Notes: generated by a model not told the origin, from the sequence alone. A DNA stretch of 64,000 nt from Bradyrhizobium vignae (GCF_004114425.1 NZ_RDQF01000014.1:62001-126000); one strand, 5' to 3'. Shown: positions 9,452 to 20,200, numbered from the stretch's first letter. A program made the numbers and translations.

Positions 9452-10201
9452 ATGGTGAAGCCAGTTGTAATTGTGGTAGGTGCGGACAAAGGAGGAGTCG
9501 GCAAAACGACCGTATCACGAACGCTGCTGGACTACTTCAGCGTCAACAACGTGCAAACACGCGCGTTCGACACGGAGGCGCCGCGGGGAACGCTGAAGCG
9601 CTTTTATCCCGAGATCACCGAGATCGTTGACATGATGACGACGGCGGACCAGATGAAGATCTTCGATACGCTGAACTCCGGGCTGTCAGTCACCGTCATT
9701 GATGCCCGGGCAGGCTTACTGTCCTCTGCGCTGGCTTCCTTGCGCGACATCGGATTTTTGGAGTCGGCGCGGTCTGGCCAGATAACATTCGCCGTGTTCC
9801 ATATCCTGGGATCATCCATCGCTTCGCTAGACGAGATCGCGGAGACCGCGACGTTCATGAGCGGCGCAAAGTACTACCTGGTCAAGAACTTCATCAACGA
9901 CACTCAATTTTTCCAGTGGGATCAAGCGACCTACAACTCCTACTTTCACCGCATCAAACATGCGACTGAATTGGTCATACCGAAGCTTAACGAGATGGCC
10001 TATGAGCAGGTGGAAGTCGCATCCGTGCCATTCATTGACTTCGTCGCAAACAAGGGGCGGAACGATGAACCGGCGAACAACTCCTTCGTGCTGCGCGGCT
10101 ATGTCCGGCACTGGCTGTCAAATGTCTGGAGCGAATTTGATCGCATCAACTTGACGGAATTGGCCGGAGCCAAGTCCGCCACCCGGGCCGGCGAAAAGTA
10201 G
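9452..10201 (+). CDS. ParA/MinD-like P-loop ATPase
   Basis: 249 aa from the ATG at 9452, with AGGAG 6 bases upstream; a GTG at 9434 is open but has no such site. The N-terminus has a deviant Walker A (KGGVGKTT) typical of ParA/MinD/ArsA-type ATPases, and an acidic switch region (FDTEAP, VTVIDARAG). It lacks an N-terminal DNA-binding helix, and no ParB partner or parS-like repeats were seen nearby. The next gene is a diverged relative, sharing the run around ITEIVDMM..MKIFD. Function unknown; plasmid partitioning is not supported by the context. Cytoplasmic. Confidence 0.75.
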   Translation: MVKPVVIVVGADKGGVGKTTVSRTLLDYFSVNNVQTRAFDTEAPRGTLKRFYPEITEIVDMMTTADQMKIFDTLNSGLSVTVIDARAGLLSSALASLRDIGFLESARSGQITFAVFHILGSSIASLDEIAETATFMSGAKYYLVKNFINDTQFFQWDQATYNSYFHRIKHATELVIPKLNEMAYEQVEVASVPFIDFVANKGRNDEPANNSFVLRGYVRHWLSNVWSEFDRINLTELAGAKSATRAGEK

Positions 10202-10260
10202 TCGCATATTCGGCGAGCTCAGGTCTGGCCCACGTACGAAACGAAATTGATCTGCTGGCT

Positions 10261-10980
10261 ATGTTAGCAACCCCTATCTACGTCATTTGCTCTCCTAGCC
10301 CGCAGGTCGGTAAAACTCTCATCGCTCGGGCGATGAGCGAGTTTTTGCTGCTGAAAAACGGCACAGTGCTGTCGTTTGATGTCAATTTGAAAGAGCCGTC
10401 GTTGCTCGACTACCTCCCCAACATCACGGAGACCGCGGATGTAATCGACACTTATGGCAAGATGCAGCTGATGGACCCTCTCGTTATCCACGACCAAGTA
10501 GCCAAGGTAATCGATCTCGGCTTTCACGCCTTCGATGAATTCTTCAGGATGTGCGAAGAGATCGGCTTTATAAAGGAGACGGCGCGCTGCTATGTCGCCC
10601 CCATCATTCTCTTCGTCGCCGGCGCTGACCGCATCTCCTTTCGCGGTTATGAAATGCTGCGGCGGCGAATTCCGCCGGCGTCGCTGATCACTGTCCACAA
10701 TGAATTCGTGCTGCGTGGCGGACTACCTGAAGCGATGGATGGCGAGCGGGTGCTTCGGATTCCCGCGCTTCCGCTGTTCCTCAAGAGATATATAGACCGG
10801 CTTAGCTTTTCCTTCACTGGATATCTGCGTAGCGAGAATGACTGGTCCACCGAGCTGCATCAATGGATCCGGCGGAACTACAGCATGTTCCGCGATCTGG
10901 ATTCGAGTGTGATGCTGCGAAAGGCCTATCGATCTCGGGGCACCGATATCGACAGCCTACGTTGCACAAGGGCTACTTGA
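10261..10980 (+). CDS. Diverged ParA-like P-loop protein, tandem partner
   Basis: 239 aa, starting at the ATG at 10261. The N-terminus aligns with the preceding ParA-like protein (NITETADVIDTYGKMQLMD against EITEIVDMMTTADQMKIFD), so the two are tandem paralogues. Its Walker A is altered: SPSPQVGKTL lacks the first glycine and the KGG of the classical motif, while the GKT core stays. Whether it still hydrolyses ATP is uncertain. The C-terminal third is basic and has no recognised domain. 59 bases separate the two genes, so they may be co-transcribed. Function unknown. Confidence 0.6.
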   Translation: MLATPIYVICSPSPQVGKTLIARAMSEFLLLKNGTVLSFDVNLKEPSLLDYLPNITETADVIDTYGKMQLMDPLVIHDQVAKVIDLGFHAFDEFFRMCEEIGFIKETARCYVAPIILFVAGADRISFRGYEMLRRRIPPASLITVHNEFVLRGGLPEAMDGERVLRIPALPLFLKRYIDRLSFSFTGYLRSENDWSTELHQWIRRNYSMFRDLDSSVMLRKAYRSRGTDIDSLRCTRAT

Positions 10981-11222
10981 GCCTTCTGCTCGCCATCTAT
11001 TGGTTCAGCCTATGAGTAGCTCTTCGATGGCGCTCTCAAGGGTCGCGAACGCATGATTTGCGGTATACGACTCTTCAGTGGACGCGCATCTTTGCTCGCC
11101 GAAAGAACGAACGGGAAAGTCGCAAGTCCTCGGATGCAATTATTCGGCAGGAATGAGGAGCCAAGGAATGGCCGCTCCATGACCATCGCTATGCTTGATA
11201 CTCCAGGGACGAAGCCTCTCTG

Positions 11223-11456
11223 ATGACCTCAATTGACGATACACTAACTGAGATCAGATCGCTTCGGAACGAAATCTGGCGCTGCCGGCGATTGCTTAAA
11301 ACGGACCTGCCTGGCGCGGAGCGCATGGCCGTTGAGAAGCGTCTTCTTGAACAGCTTTCTGCCTTTGAACGGCTCTTGTCGACGGCGTTTCCTCTGACCT
11401 TGCGCCCCAAAGTGTATTCGACCAAGAGCACCACAATCGGGCCAAGCGCCCCCTGA
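11223..11456 (+). CDS. Possible small coiled-coil protein
   Basis: 77 aa. The first 55 residues form a charged helix with heptad-like leucines (LTEIRSLRNEIWRCRRLL, VEKRLLEQLSAFERLL), unlike the competing antisense ORFs. The ribosome binding site is weak and no relative was recognised. It may be a real small gene or a remnant. Confidence 0.35.
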   Translation: MTSIDDTLTEIRSLRNEIWRCRRLLKTDLPGAERMAVEKRLLEQLSAFERLLSTAFPLTLRPKVYSTKSTTIGPSAP

Positions 11457-12073
11457 AAGGCCCATGAGAACGGCGCATCCATTCGGGAACGCGATGGACG
11501 GCTAACAAAAGAGGTTTTCTAGCTCTATCGGTAGTTTGAGCCCGGCTGTCGAGGGCAGGCTCATCCCAGCTGAGATCTGGGGAAGACCGCGATCGAACTA
11601 ACCTGCAACACCAACATTCCTGGCGATCTTTGGCAGATATAGCCGAGTTAGCGACCTGACGGAAAATACCTAGTTCCCGAGCACAACGCTATGGCTTGAT
11701 GGGCCGCACGGATTCCTGCAGATGTCCGGCCGTAACCACCACAGTTTACGCAGGTTCTCCTTCCGACCAGTTACAGCAAGCCGATGGCCATCTCTCGACG
11801 GCCTCGAAGTAGGCGAATGGCTGCAGCACTGAATAGAGCGCAACTGCTGCAGTACAAAATCGCCCTTCAGAGCGCGTTACGACCTCGTAACACGCGTGGA
11901 CGCACATCGATCGCTGATCGAGGCCAATCGATTCACGGAGCTCAGTCCCCCTGATAGATGAACTGCAGCTCAGCAGGATGATGCTTCTGCCCCCCAGCTG
12001 ACCAGACTGCGGCGCCCGTCAGCCTAAGGCTCGTCATTGTCGCCCGATTTCTGAAAGCTACGGCTCGGACGCC
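11457..12073. other. Gap without a recognised gene
   Basis: About 620 bases with frequent stops in all frames; nothing identified. Confidence 0.35.
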
Positions 12074-12397
12074 TCACTCTCGAGGGAGGACGACTGGAAT
12101 CCTGTTGAGACGCCGTCTCGGCCCCTCGTTTCTCTCCGCCGCAATCGGGATCATGCGGCGGCATTCGCGGCGCAAGTTCTTGAAGTTGTCCCTAAGACAA
12201 AACATGGCTACGACCACATCGCTACGCCCTGTAAAGCGGTCACAGAAGCGCATCACGTCTGGTCGGCACGACGTCAAGACTTCCTCGGCCTGCCGATCTC
12301 GCGCACAAGCTTGTCCTGCGCACCACATGGCTGTGATCGCGATCACGATCGGAGCGAGAGCGGCTGCACACCGGGGCGCTTTGCAGACCCAGCTCAT
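12074..12397 (-). CDS. Exported small protein with paired cysteines
   Basis: 107 aa if started at the ATG at 12397; an upstream ATG at 12445 is possible. The N-terminus is a good signal peptide (CAAALAPIVIAITAMWCAG followed by QACARD). The mature part has cysteines in VLTSCRPDVMRFC, AMFCLRDNF and RRECRRM, a pattern of a short cysteine-rich-repeat protein of the periplasm. The antisense ORFs lack such features. No partner gene was found. About 220 bases upstream lies a 17-base motif shared with 20882-20898 that contains GTCAGGTTGT. Confidence 0.5.
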   Translation of the reverse strand: MSWVCKAPRCAAALAPIVIAITAMWCAGQACARDRQAEEVLTSCRPDVMRFCDRFTGRSDVVVAMFCLRDNFKNLRRECRRMIPIAAERNEGPRRRLNRIPVVLPRE

Positions 12398-13110
12398 TCG
12401 CCGCTCTTGATTCACCAAACCTGCCTTAAGTCTCATATCCTTCATTATTATTCTTTGGCCCGCGAGCGCATTCTGTTTACCGGATTGGGCGGTCTCCGAT
12501 CGTCGTCCTGCCCCACGCAACACGCTCATTGCGAAGACCGAGATACAACAGAGATTCGGCGTTTAGCGCTGGTGTGGCGATGCTGGCTCCCAATATGGTG
12601 TTCTGCTTCGCAATGCCTACAACCTGACGCTACGGACGATTCAAGCACTTTGAGCGTCTGGCATGCGTAAATACGTCCTAAGACCCACATTGCGAGCAGT
12701 AGGACGAACTCCCGACCACTGCACGCTTGAGCGACAGCCCGCGGGCCGGAACGCCACCGATTTTGGTGGATGACGCTCAGCCTAGTGTTGGGGGCCGACA
12801 TCGAGACGATCAGCGACAAGTGCGTTGGCGCAGCTCGCTTTGTTCGCGGTCTCAACCAGCCGACCTGCAGAGTCGAAGAGTGCAGTACGATTGAGTTTCC
12901 GAGAAGCACGAAGTTTGGACCGACAGGCCAGGATGCCGTGGCTGATGGTGGTTGTCGCAACTGTCACGTCGGAGCGTCAGCCTGGGTGCCGCCTAGTCCA
13001 TCATTCGGAAAAGACTATTCGTCGTTGACTGCTGCAGTCTTTCTGAGGACGAGCGCGGACCGAGCGCTGTGTTCACGATCCCACGATCTAGAAGGAAAGC
13101 AAGACTTCAC
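12398..13110. other. Gap with one tts-like half motif
   Basis: No convincing gene; ORFs on both strands overlap without family features. It holds the 17-base sequence at 12618-12634 that recurs at 20882-20898. Confidence 0.35.
12618..12634 (-). promoter_or_regulatory. tts-box-like half motif, copy 1
   Basis: On the minus strand it reads CGTAGCGTCAGGTTGTA, identical to 20882-20898. The core GTCAGGTTGT is also the first ten bases of the tts-like box before nopP. The second half of the TtsI consensus is not conserved here. It lies upstream of the exported cysteine-containing protein gene. Regulatory role is inference. Confidence 0.3.
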
Positions 13111-14166
13111 ATGAGGAAATTAACGGTACGCGAGCTTTCCAGGGCCGGCAGGTTAAGTGTTGTGGCCTCAGCCATTCTGGCTTCCCCAGCAGCAGGTGCC
13201 AGTGAGGATCTGGCGAGCGCCGTCAAGCAGATTTTCAAGCCGATTCCCTCAATCGCCCCAGCGGTGAAGGACAATCCTATCACCCATGAAAAGGTCACAC
13301 TGGGCAAATCCTTGTTTTTCGATCCGAGGCTATCGGCGAGCGGGTTATTAGCTGCAACACGTGTCATAACCTTGGGATGGGCGGGGTAGACTGACGTCGA
13401 TTGGTCATCGCTGGCAGCTGGGGTCACGTCGTGCGCCAACAGTCTATAACGCGGTCTTCAACGTGGCGCAGTTCTGGGATGGGCGCGCGGCGGATCTTAA
13501 GGCGCAAGCCGCAGGCCCTGTCCAGGCCAGTGTCGAAATGAATGCGACGCCCGATCGCGTGCTGAGAACATTGAATTCAATGACCGATGTGTCGTTATGT
13601 TCGACAAGGCTTTTCCCAACGATGCGGTGCCCGTTTGAAATTTTGCCAAGGCCATCGAGCTTTTCAAGGCGACATTGATTACTCCCGCCGCCCCCTTCGA
13701 TCAGTACCTCGAAGGCGACGAATATGCTCTCACCGATCAGCAAAAAGCCGGGCTAAAGCTATTCATCGAAAAGGGCTGTTCCTGTTGCCACAACGGAATC
13801 AACATCGGTGGACAGGATTTCTTCCCGTTCGGCGCGATTAAAAGGCCAGCCGAAAGCCTGCTTCCGAGGGAGGACAAGGGTCGTTTTGCCGTCACCAAGG
13901 ATCTTGGCGATGAGTGTGTTTTCCGCTCAGCCCCGTTGCGTAACGTCGCATTGCGCCCGCCCTACTTTCATTCTGGTCAGGTTTGGAGTCTTAAACAAGC
14001 GGTTGGCGTGATGAGTGAGGTTCAGCTTGGCGCAAAGCTCGGCGATGAAGAAACTGACGAGATTGTCGCCTTTCTGAATTCGCTCACCGGGCAGCTGCCA
14101 GTGATCGAGTACCCGATACTGCCCACGCGCACCATTGCAACGCCAAAGCCCTCCTTAGACAAATAG
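13111..14166 (+). pseudogene. Di-haem cytochrome c peroxidase, frameshifted
   Basis: The parts of a CcpA/MauG-family peroxidase are all present but in different frames. It starts MRKLTVREL at 13111 with a signal peptide and runs to LGKSLFFDPRLSASG. It then leaves frame: the first haem motif (SCNTCHNLGMGG) is read in another frame near 13348-13380. AQFWDGRAADLKAQA follows near 13470 and a third segment runs from 13675 to the stop at 14166, with the second haem motif CSCCH and the axial region (NVALRPPYFHSGQ). At least three shifts are needed. The intact family reduces H2O2 in the periplasm using cytochrome c. This copy should be inactive unless the shifts are sequencing errors. Confidence 0.8.
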
Positions 14167-14795
14167 GCCTTCATGATGGTGGCACGCTAGGCGGTCCACG
14201 CTGGAGCATTCAGCAGGCTCCGATTGCAAGTCTCGACCCCCAACCCGTTCCTCCCAAGACGAAAGGGTTCGTGAGGGTTCGATCAAATCATCCATCTTGG
14301 GCAGCTCAATCCTGGGCCGCGTCGCGATGCAACGAAGGGCAGCGCCCTGAAATGGCCCGCAACCGGTGCTGCGCGGAGGACGCTCTGCCTAGCTCGCGAG
14401 CACCGCATATCACCTCACATCAGCCCCTTTTTCCAAGCGCCCGAGGGGGCCTACCTTCTCCTCCGCCCAGATAGGAAGGTGCGCCAAATAGGATGGCATG
14501 GACTTGTGCGTGATTGACGAGTTTTACGGCCGCATGTTCGCCAAAGCACCATCCCGAATCCACGAGGCGATAGATCATCCTCAGCCTCCATCTGGTAGCT
14601 CCTGCATGTGCGCTTGGTGACGCGAGCGTCCCAAGTCCTACAATAAAATACAGCGATTGAAGACGCGGAGCGGAGACCGATACAAAGCCTCCCTTGCCGC
14701 AAGACGCGCAGATATTTCCTTGAAACGGCACGCGGATTGCTGGGTAGGGATCAGCCAGTCGCCGTAAAGGAAGCCACGGCGTAGCCGGAGTTCCA
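14167..14795. other. Gap without a recognised gene
   Basis: About 630 bases; short antisense ORFs only, no family resemblance and no recognised regulatory element. Confidence 0.35.
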
Positions 14796-15233
14796 ATGAA
14801 GTTTATCCAATTCATCTTGATCGATCTGGCTTTTATGCTGCTCGCACCCGAGAATGCAGAAGCCATGACCGTGGCTCACGGCGCAAACTTCAAATCGGCT
14901 GGCAAAACCGTGGGATCCGTGATGCGGATTTCCGGCTCCGAGCCAGTATTCAGCTCTGGCCTGAGCCGGCATTTTGAGCGCCAAACCTCTCAAGCCGCGC
15001 AATTTGGACATTCAGCAGAAGCCCGCGCGCGGGCCAAACGGGCTGAAAACCTCGCCCTAATGGACAGGCGCTTTGCCTCTCATTGGCAAGCGTACTGGGC
15101 AGCGTCCGAGTCGCAGTGCGGAGATGCTCAAGAAGCCGCTGATCTTAACACAGATCTGCAGTTCTCCGCCGCACCTTATGCCCTCACGCGAGCAGAGATC
15201 CCGTGCTGGAGCGGCACAGGCCGGATTATCTGA
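14796..15233 (+). CDS. Hypothetical protein with possible signal peptide
   Basis: 145 aa beginning MKFIQFILIDLAFMLLAPEN, a short hydrophobic N-terminus followed by EAMTVA, which could be a signal peptide. The rest (Ser/Ala/Arg-rich) was not recognised. A second reading frame at about 15237-15310 encodes a short hydrophobic end (MAIISIAAIVLVTWIG) whose TGA overlaps the modC start, as a permease gene end would; it could be the last trace of modB. The 145-aa ORF may itself be chance coding. Confidence 0.3.
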   Translation: MKFIQFILIDLAFMLLAPENAEAMTVAHGANFKSAGKTVGSVMRISGSEPVFSSGLSRHFERQTSQAAQFGHSAEARARAKRAENLALMDRRFASHWQAYWAASESQCGDAQEAADLNTDLQFSAAPYALTRAEIPCWSGTGRII

Positions 15234-15307
15234 GGCATGGCCATCATCTCCATTGCAGCGATTGTGCTCGTGACTTGGATAGGAACATGCAGCGCAGGCG
15301 CAGGTTC

Positions 15308-16432
15308 ATGAGGGAAGCAAAAACGGGCTATATTGAGGTGGCGTTCAACGGCTCTCTCGCAAACATTCCGTTAGATGCGCAATTCAGCCTGCCGGCCAAA
15401 GGCGTCACAGCAATTTTTGGTCCGCCCGGGTGCGGCAAGACCACACTCGCGCGCTGCATCGCTGGCGTGCAGCATGTGCCGACTGGATTTTGTGCCGTCG
15501 ATGGAGAGATTTGGCAGGACGAGACGACGTTTCGACCGCTTCATCTGCGTCCCGTCGCATATGTATTCCGACCACCAGTTCCTCTTTCTCATTGGTCTGT
15601 ACGGCGCACCCTACAATACAAGGTGTCAAAATCGACACCAACACTCATCGATTTTGATGGAGTGGTCGAATTGCTCGACTTGTCGCCGCTGCTCGAGCGT
15701 TCGCCATCACATCTTTCGGCGGCCGAGCGACAGCGACTTGCCCTTGCCAGCGCGCTGTTGGGCCAGCCTCAGCTACTTTTGCTAGACGATCCACTCATTG
15801 TGCTCGACCGCTACGCCAAATGCGAGATACTGCCATTTCTCGAGCGCATGCGGGAAAAGCTCTCATTGCCCATGATCTACATCACCCATGATATTGCCGA
15901 TATCGAGCGTTTTGCCGATCATCTTGTCATGATGAAAGATGGCCTCGTGACTGCGGCCGGGCCACTCAATGTCGTTCAGAGCGATCCGGCGCTTGCCAGG
16001 CGCGGCGAAGCGGCAGTCTGCCTTGATACATTGGTCGGCGGCTATGACGGACGCTACAGGCTGATCATGCTCCGCCTCGACGGAGCACGCCTTCTGGTAC
16101 CTGGATTGCCGCTCAGACCGGGCGCGCAGCTGCGTCTGCGCATCGCAGCCGGCGACGTCAACATTGCGTGCGAGCCACCACGTGCAAGCTCGATCCTCAA
16201 TGTGTTTCCGGCACGCATCAAAGCCTCTCTGCCATTCGGAGAGGCGGAGGTCACCTTGGTGCTGGCTCTTGAAACTGGCCGTTCTGGCGTGCCGCTTTTG
16301 GCGCGCATCACGCGCCGCTCCTTTGATGCGCTGCGGCTCAGCAATGGAGCGAACGTCTTTGCGGAGGTCGCGCGCGCCGTTCCGCTCGGGCTGCCGAGCA
16401 GTGCTTGCAAAGCACTGCCACGATCCGCATGA
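15308..16432 (+). CDS. modC: ModC-like molybdate ABC transporter ATPase, diverged
   Basis: 374 aa from the ATG at 15308, whose first bases overlap an upstream TGA. ABC domain at residues about 1-220, then a TOBE (molybdate-binding) domain near the end, the layout of ModC. The Walker A is intact (GPPGCGKTT) and the D-loop/His region is present (ITHDIADIERF). Three family motifs are altered: the Q-loop reads VFRPP with Arg for Gln, the signature is LSAAERQRLALA for LSGGE, and Walker B ends LLLLDDPL with Asp for the catalytic Glu. ATPase activity may be reduced. No modA or full modB is adjacent. The next gene (DUF2478) is 15 bases downstream, which supports a molybdenum role. Confidence 0.7.
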   Translation: MREAKTGYIEVAFNGSLANIPLDAQFSLPAKGVTAIFGPPGCGKTTLARCIAGVQHVPTGFCAVDGEIWQDETTFRPLHLRPVAYVFRPPVPLSHWSVRRTLQYKVSKSTPTLIDFDGVVELLDLSPLLERSPSHLSAAERQRLALASALLGQPQLLLLDDPLIVLDRYAKCEILPFLERMREKLSLPMIYITHDIADIERFADHLVMMKDGLVTAAGPLNVVQSDPALARRGEAAVCLDTLVGGYDGRYRLIMLRLDGARLLVPGLPLRPGAQLRLRIAAGDVNIACEPPRASSILNVFPARIKASLPFGEAEVTLVLALETGRSGVPLLARITRRSFDALRLSNGANVFAEVARAVPLGLPSSACKALPRSA

Positions 16433-16447
16433 GAACGTTCGACAGCT

Positions 16448-17164
16448 ATGCCCCGATACGAGAAACACATCAACAGGAACCCGGTCGTGATTGTTAATCT
16501 GGATGATATAGATCCGAAAAGTGTGGCGGCCATTCTCTACCGCCCAAAAGACGATGTGGATAGGCTACTCGCCGATTTCGCTCAGGATATCGCGCAGCAA
16601 GGCGTATGCATCGGCGGCATCGTGCAGCGACACGCGAGGTGCGCAAATGGCACGCATGTCATGCTCGCAATCGACGTTACCACAGGACAAGAGATCTCGA
16701 TTTCCCAACCACTTGGCAGCGGAGCTATGTCCTGTAATCTCGATACAAATGGGCTTGCCGAGGCCGCAGCTGTCGTTTCCCGGGCACTTCGCAACAAGAT
16801 CGATCTTCTTGTGATCAACAAATTCGCCAAACAGGAAGCCGCTGGCCGGGGCCTGCGCACCGAATTCGTTGACGCGATCACCCGAGGCGTACCAGTCCTG
16901 ACAGCCGTTCCGAAAAAATGCCTTGCCGACTGGCGAACCTTCACCGCGGGCGTTGGCACGCTGCTGCCTTGTGATCGTCAATCCTTGGAGCAGTGGTGGC
17001 GCGAGATCTCAACGCGCCTGGCGCGCAGCGGGGCGTTCAGCCCCGGCTGCGGTCATTTGGGGACGATGATACCGGATCGCTTGATGACGACAGTGACACT
17101 GTCGTCCACGCCGTCTCCGAAATCGCCCATCAGGCTCTTTCGCCGCCTCCGAAAACAGCCTTAG
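16448..17164 (+). CDS. DUF2478 protein linked to molybdenum metabolism
   Basis: 238 aa. The region LLADFAQDIAQQGVCIGGIVQR, the Cys/Asp-containing LGSGAMSCNLDTNGLAEAA and LLVINKFAKQEAAGRGLRTEF fit DUF2478, a nucleotide-binding-like family often encoded beside molybdate transport genes. The family's usual length is about 170-190 aa; the last ~45 residues here (Ser/Thr/Pro/Arg-rich) look unrelated and the ORF probably reads past a lost stop into DNA next to the nopD relic. It lies 15 bases after the modC-like gene and would be co-transcribed. Biochemical role is not established. Confidence 0.65.
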   Translation: MPRYEKHINRNPVVIVNLDDIDPKSVAAILYRPKDDVDRLLADFAQDIAQQGVCIGGIVQRHARCANGTHVMLAIDVTTGQEISISQPLGSGAMSCNLDTNGLAEAAAVVSRALRNKIDLLVINKFAKQEAAGRGLRTEFVDAITRGVPVLTAVPKKCLADWRTFTAGVGTLLPCDRQSLEQWWREISTRLARSGAFSPGCGHLGTMIPDRLMTTVTLSSTPSPKSPIRLFRRLRKQP

Positions 17165-17278
17165 CTCTCTTGCGTCCGCTCCCACGCTCTGCGCCACCGC
17201 GATGCCTTGCGAACGTGCCGATTTCGGACCTTCTATCGCGAGACATCGCAGTTCAACCAGCTGCCCGCTCTCGCGCTA

Positions 17279-20200
17279 TCAACCCCTCAGTCGGGTCTGC
17301 AGTGCCTGCCGGTCGACGACGAGATTGCTTAGGTTCAGGTCTGGCTGACGTCTTCCCGCTAACCGCCTGGCCAGCGCCCGCGTACCGTCGAGCACAAAGA
17401 CACCGCAATCGTAGCCGTTCCTCTGCTGGCGTATGGGGGCGTTTTGTAGGTTGTCTCCGGCTCCCACCCGCGCAGCGAGCATTGCTGCGGGTCTATCATT
17501 GCGCCCCCGGGCGGAGTCGTAGTGGTAGGCGACCGGATTGTTGCGATCGCGGCGGTCCACCAGCAGCAACGACCAATGGGACCCGCGGTCATCGAGGTCC
17601 GTGGTGCTGGCGTCATTCACCGGCAAGAACAGAAAGTCGGCTGTGTCGTTACCATTGGGATCATCGACAATCTGATGGAATGCGGATAGCGCCTCGGCGT
17701 TGGTGCCCTGGCCCAACCGAAAAGCCATCAGAGGATCTACAAACCGGGTCCGGGTGGCAAGATTTGGATTGCTCGCCCACAACTCCTGCGCCAGGAGTTC
17801 GTAGTCCCGCTGGATATGCTCGTCGCCCAGCCAGTCCCTGGCTCCGAGCACCCGCCCGCTCCGGTCGCCGGCGGAGGCACTCGCAGCCGAACCGCCGACC
17901 CTGGCCTTAGGAGCCGAGGATGGGCCAGGATGATGGATCAGCTGAGCGTCGCGGCGTCCTCGCGGACCCAATGTGATGGAGTAGGTCTCCCCGTTGATGG
18001 AGACCGGCTGGGGAGCCATCCGCGAACTCGGCAACAGCATTTTGTTGTCCAGTACATCGAGCAGGAAATCCGGCACCGGCTGTGAGCCATGCTGCCAATC
18101 CTCGCCGACGAGATATCCGATATCCTCCAGCTCTTGGTACGCCTGATGGCCCGATGAAGAACGGAGGTCTGCCGGCAGGGCTCTGCACCGGCCGTGACTG
18201 GGCATCGTCACGCATGTCCTGAGGTGTGGACGGTAGGTCAACCAAAGAACCGAGACCCCGATAGATGTCTGAGGACCGAGCTGGTTCGGTCGTCGGCGTG
18301 GGAAAGTCGAAATAGGTCGGCAGTTGTGGGGACCAAGTCGAGCTCGACCCAGCCTGCTCCTGCAAGCCGGCCTGACCCGGGCCTAATACCGGCGGCCACT
18401 CACTTTCGGGCGGCGGCGTCGGCAAATCTCGCATCCAGGTCGGGGTGGAGGTTGAGTCCGAGCCTGCTTTTTGCTGAGTAAAGGGTACACCCAGCGCTCT
18501 GTTTGCCTCGACGACTTGCACCTGCCTGAGCTTCTTGAGAGTCACGCCAGATTTCCCCTTGGCTTCGGCGTAAGCCCGGTAGTCTGCATCCAGCGAGCGT
18601 TGCTGCTCATTGTTGCCGTTGATTCGGCTCGCGATGCTCTCCTTGCCCTCTGTGCGGAGCCAGTCACTGAACTTGCGTTGCGCCGAGGCAGTACCTTGAA
18701 TGGTTTTTCTCCTGTGCTGGGAACTCGGGTCGAGCTTGCTCAGCTCTTCGTTGGCGAGGCCCTCGATGAGGCGGGCGTCGTCCTCGTAAGGGCGAAATCC
18801 TTGTTGGGGCTCGAGACCTAGGTACTCTCTAAATGGATCGAGTGGGGCCGTCCGCTTTGTGGCCTTACTGAACGCCGCATAATCTGCGTTCAATGACGAT
18901 TGCTGCGCAGGATTGCCGCCGATTCGGTCCATGATGCTCGGCCTGCCCTCCCTTTGAAGCCAATCACTAAAGGAGCGTAGCCGGGAAACCATCGTCGAAA
19001 CGGCGGCTTTCTCTTTTTTGGTTGCGTCAGATCCAAGCTTGGACAGAGCGTCGGTCAAGAAGTCATCGATCGTGGAGATGTCCTCCGGATGAGCCGACAA
19101 TGTTTCGCGCCCCATCAGGCGGGCCCCGGCACCGACAGCTTGGAGCCCGTCAGCCCCGATCCTGCGCAGGTGAGACAGTGCCGCGCTGAGGCGGTCACGA
19201 TCATCACCACCAGCTTCGACGTATTCGTCGATGTCGGCGGCTAGCGACCTTGGTTCATTGAACGCCCGAAGAGCCAATGGCCCCTTATTCTGGGCTCGGA
19301 GCCAACGAGCGAACGTGTTGAGCGCCTGCACATTGGACTTGAGCGTAGCAGCCGGGACCTTTCCGGTCCCGCGGCCTCTGGTACCATCAGGAGTAATTCT
19401 GTAGTCTTTGACGTTTTCCACGAACTGGCGGATCATCCGCTCGTCCTGGGGATGCATCGGTTGCTCTCGCGTGGTCACAAAAGCTGGGGCCGGAATGGGA
19501 TTCCAGCCTGGAAATTTCGGAGTGTCTCCAATGCTCCACCCACATAGTTCCTGCTATTGGCGCTCGCCACCTTCATAAACTCATCTTTATAGGCGGCTAG
19601 CCGATCAGCATTGCCAAGCAAGTCCTTCAGCGTGATGCCTTTGGTCGGAGGAACTCGCTGAACATTCGAAGAGCGGTCACGTAGTTCTCGATGGTCTTGG
19701 TCTTCCGGTTCGCGCTACCCAATGCCGTCTTGGACTCTTCAATCAGCTCCAGGTCCTCCTCGGACGGTCGACTGCGCTTTGCGAAATCCATGCGGAGCTC
19801 TGAATAGACGGCGTCGGAGGACGAGCCGCCGGACGACTTCTCCCGGCGACTTCCTCCAAACACCTTGCCGATCCCTGATTTGACCCGCGAGAATAGTCCA
19901 CGGGACTTGCTCTCCTTGGTCCGCGCCTCCGGTTGTAGTTCCGACGACGCTGTGTAGCGCATGCTGCTGAATGGCCTGTCCCGCAAGTCAGATTGGTAAT
20001 CGCTTGCGGCCGAGCCAAGATGAGCGTGCGGAACATCGACGCTGTAACGCGTGCTGCTGAAGGAACTGTCCCGCAGGTTGGACCTGGGCGGCATCCGCAT
20101 CGAACCACCGATATCCGGACGGTCGATATTTTCGTGCGACCGGAGAGCTGGAGCCTCGGGCGAACTCGGCTCGGACGAACTCTCCTCAGCAGAGCGGAGT

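Noticed and set aside
16993..17910. 305-aa plus-strand ORF
   Set aside because: It is antisense to the peptidase domain of the nopD relic, Arg/Pro/Ala-rich, with no domain; the minus-strand catalytic motifs are clear.
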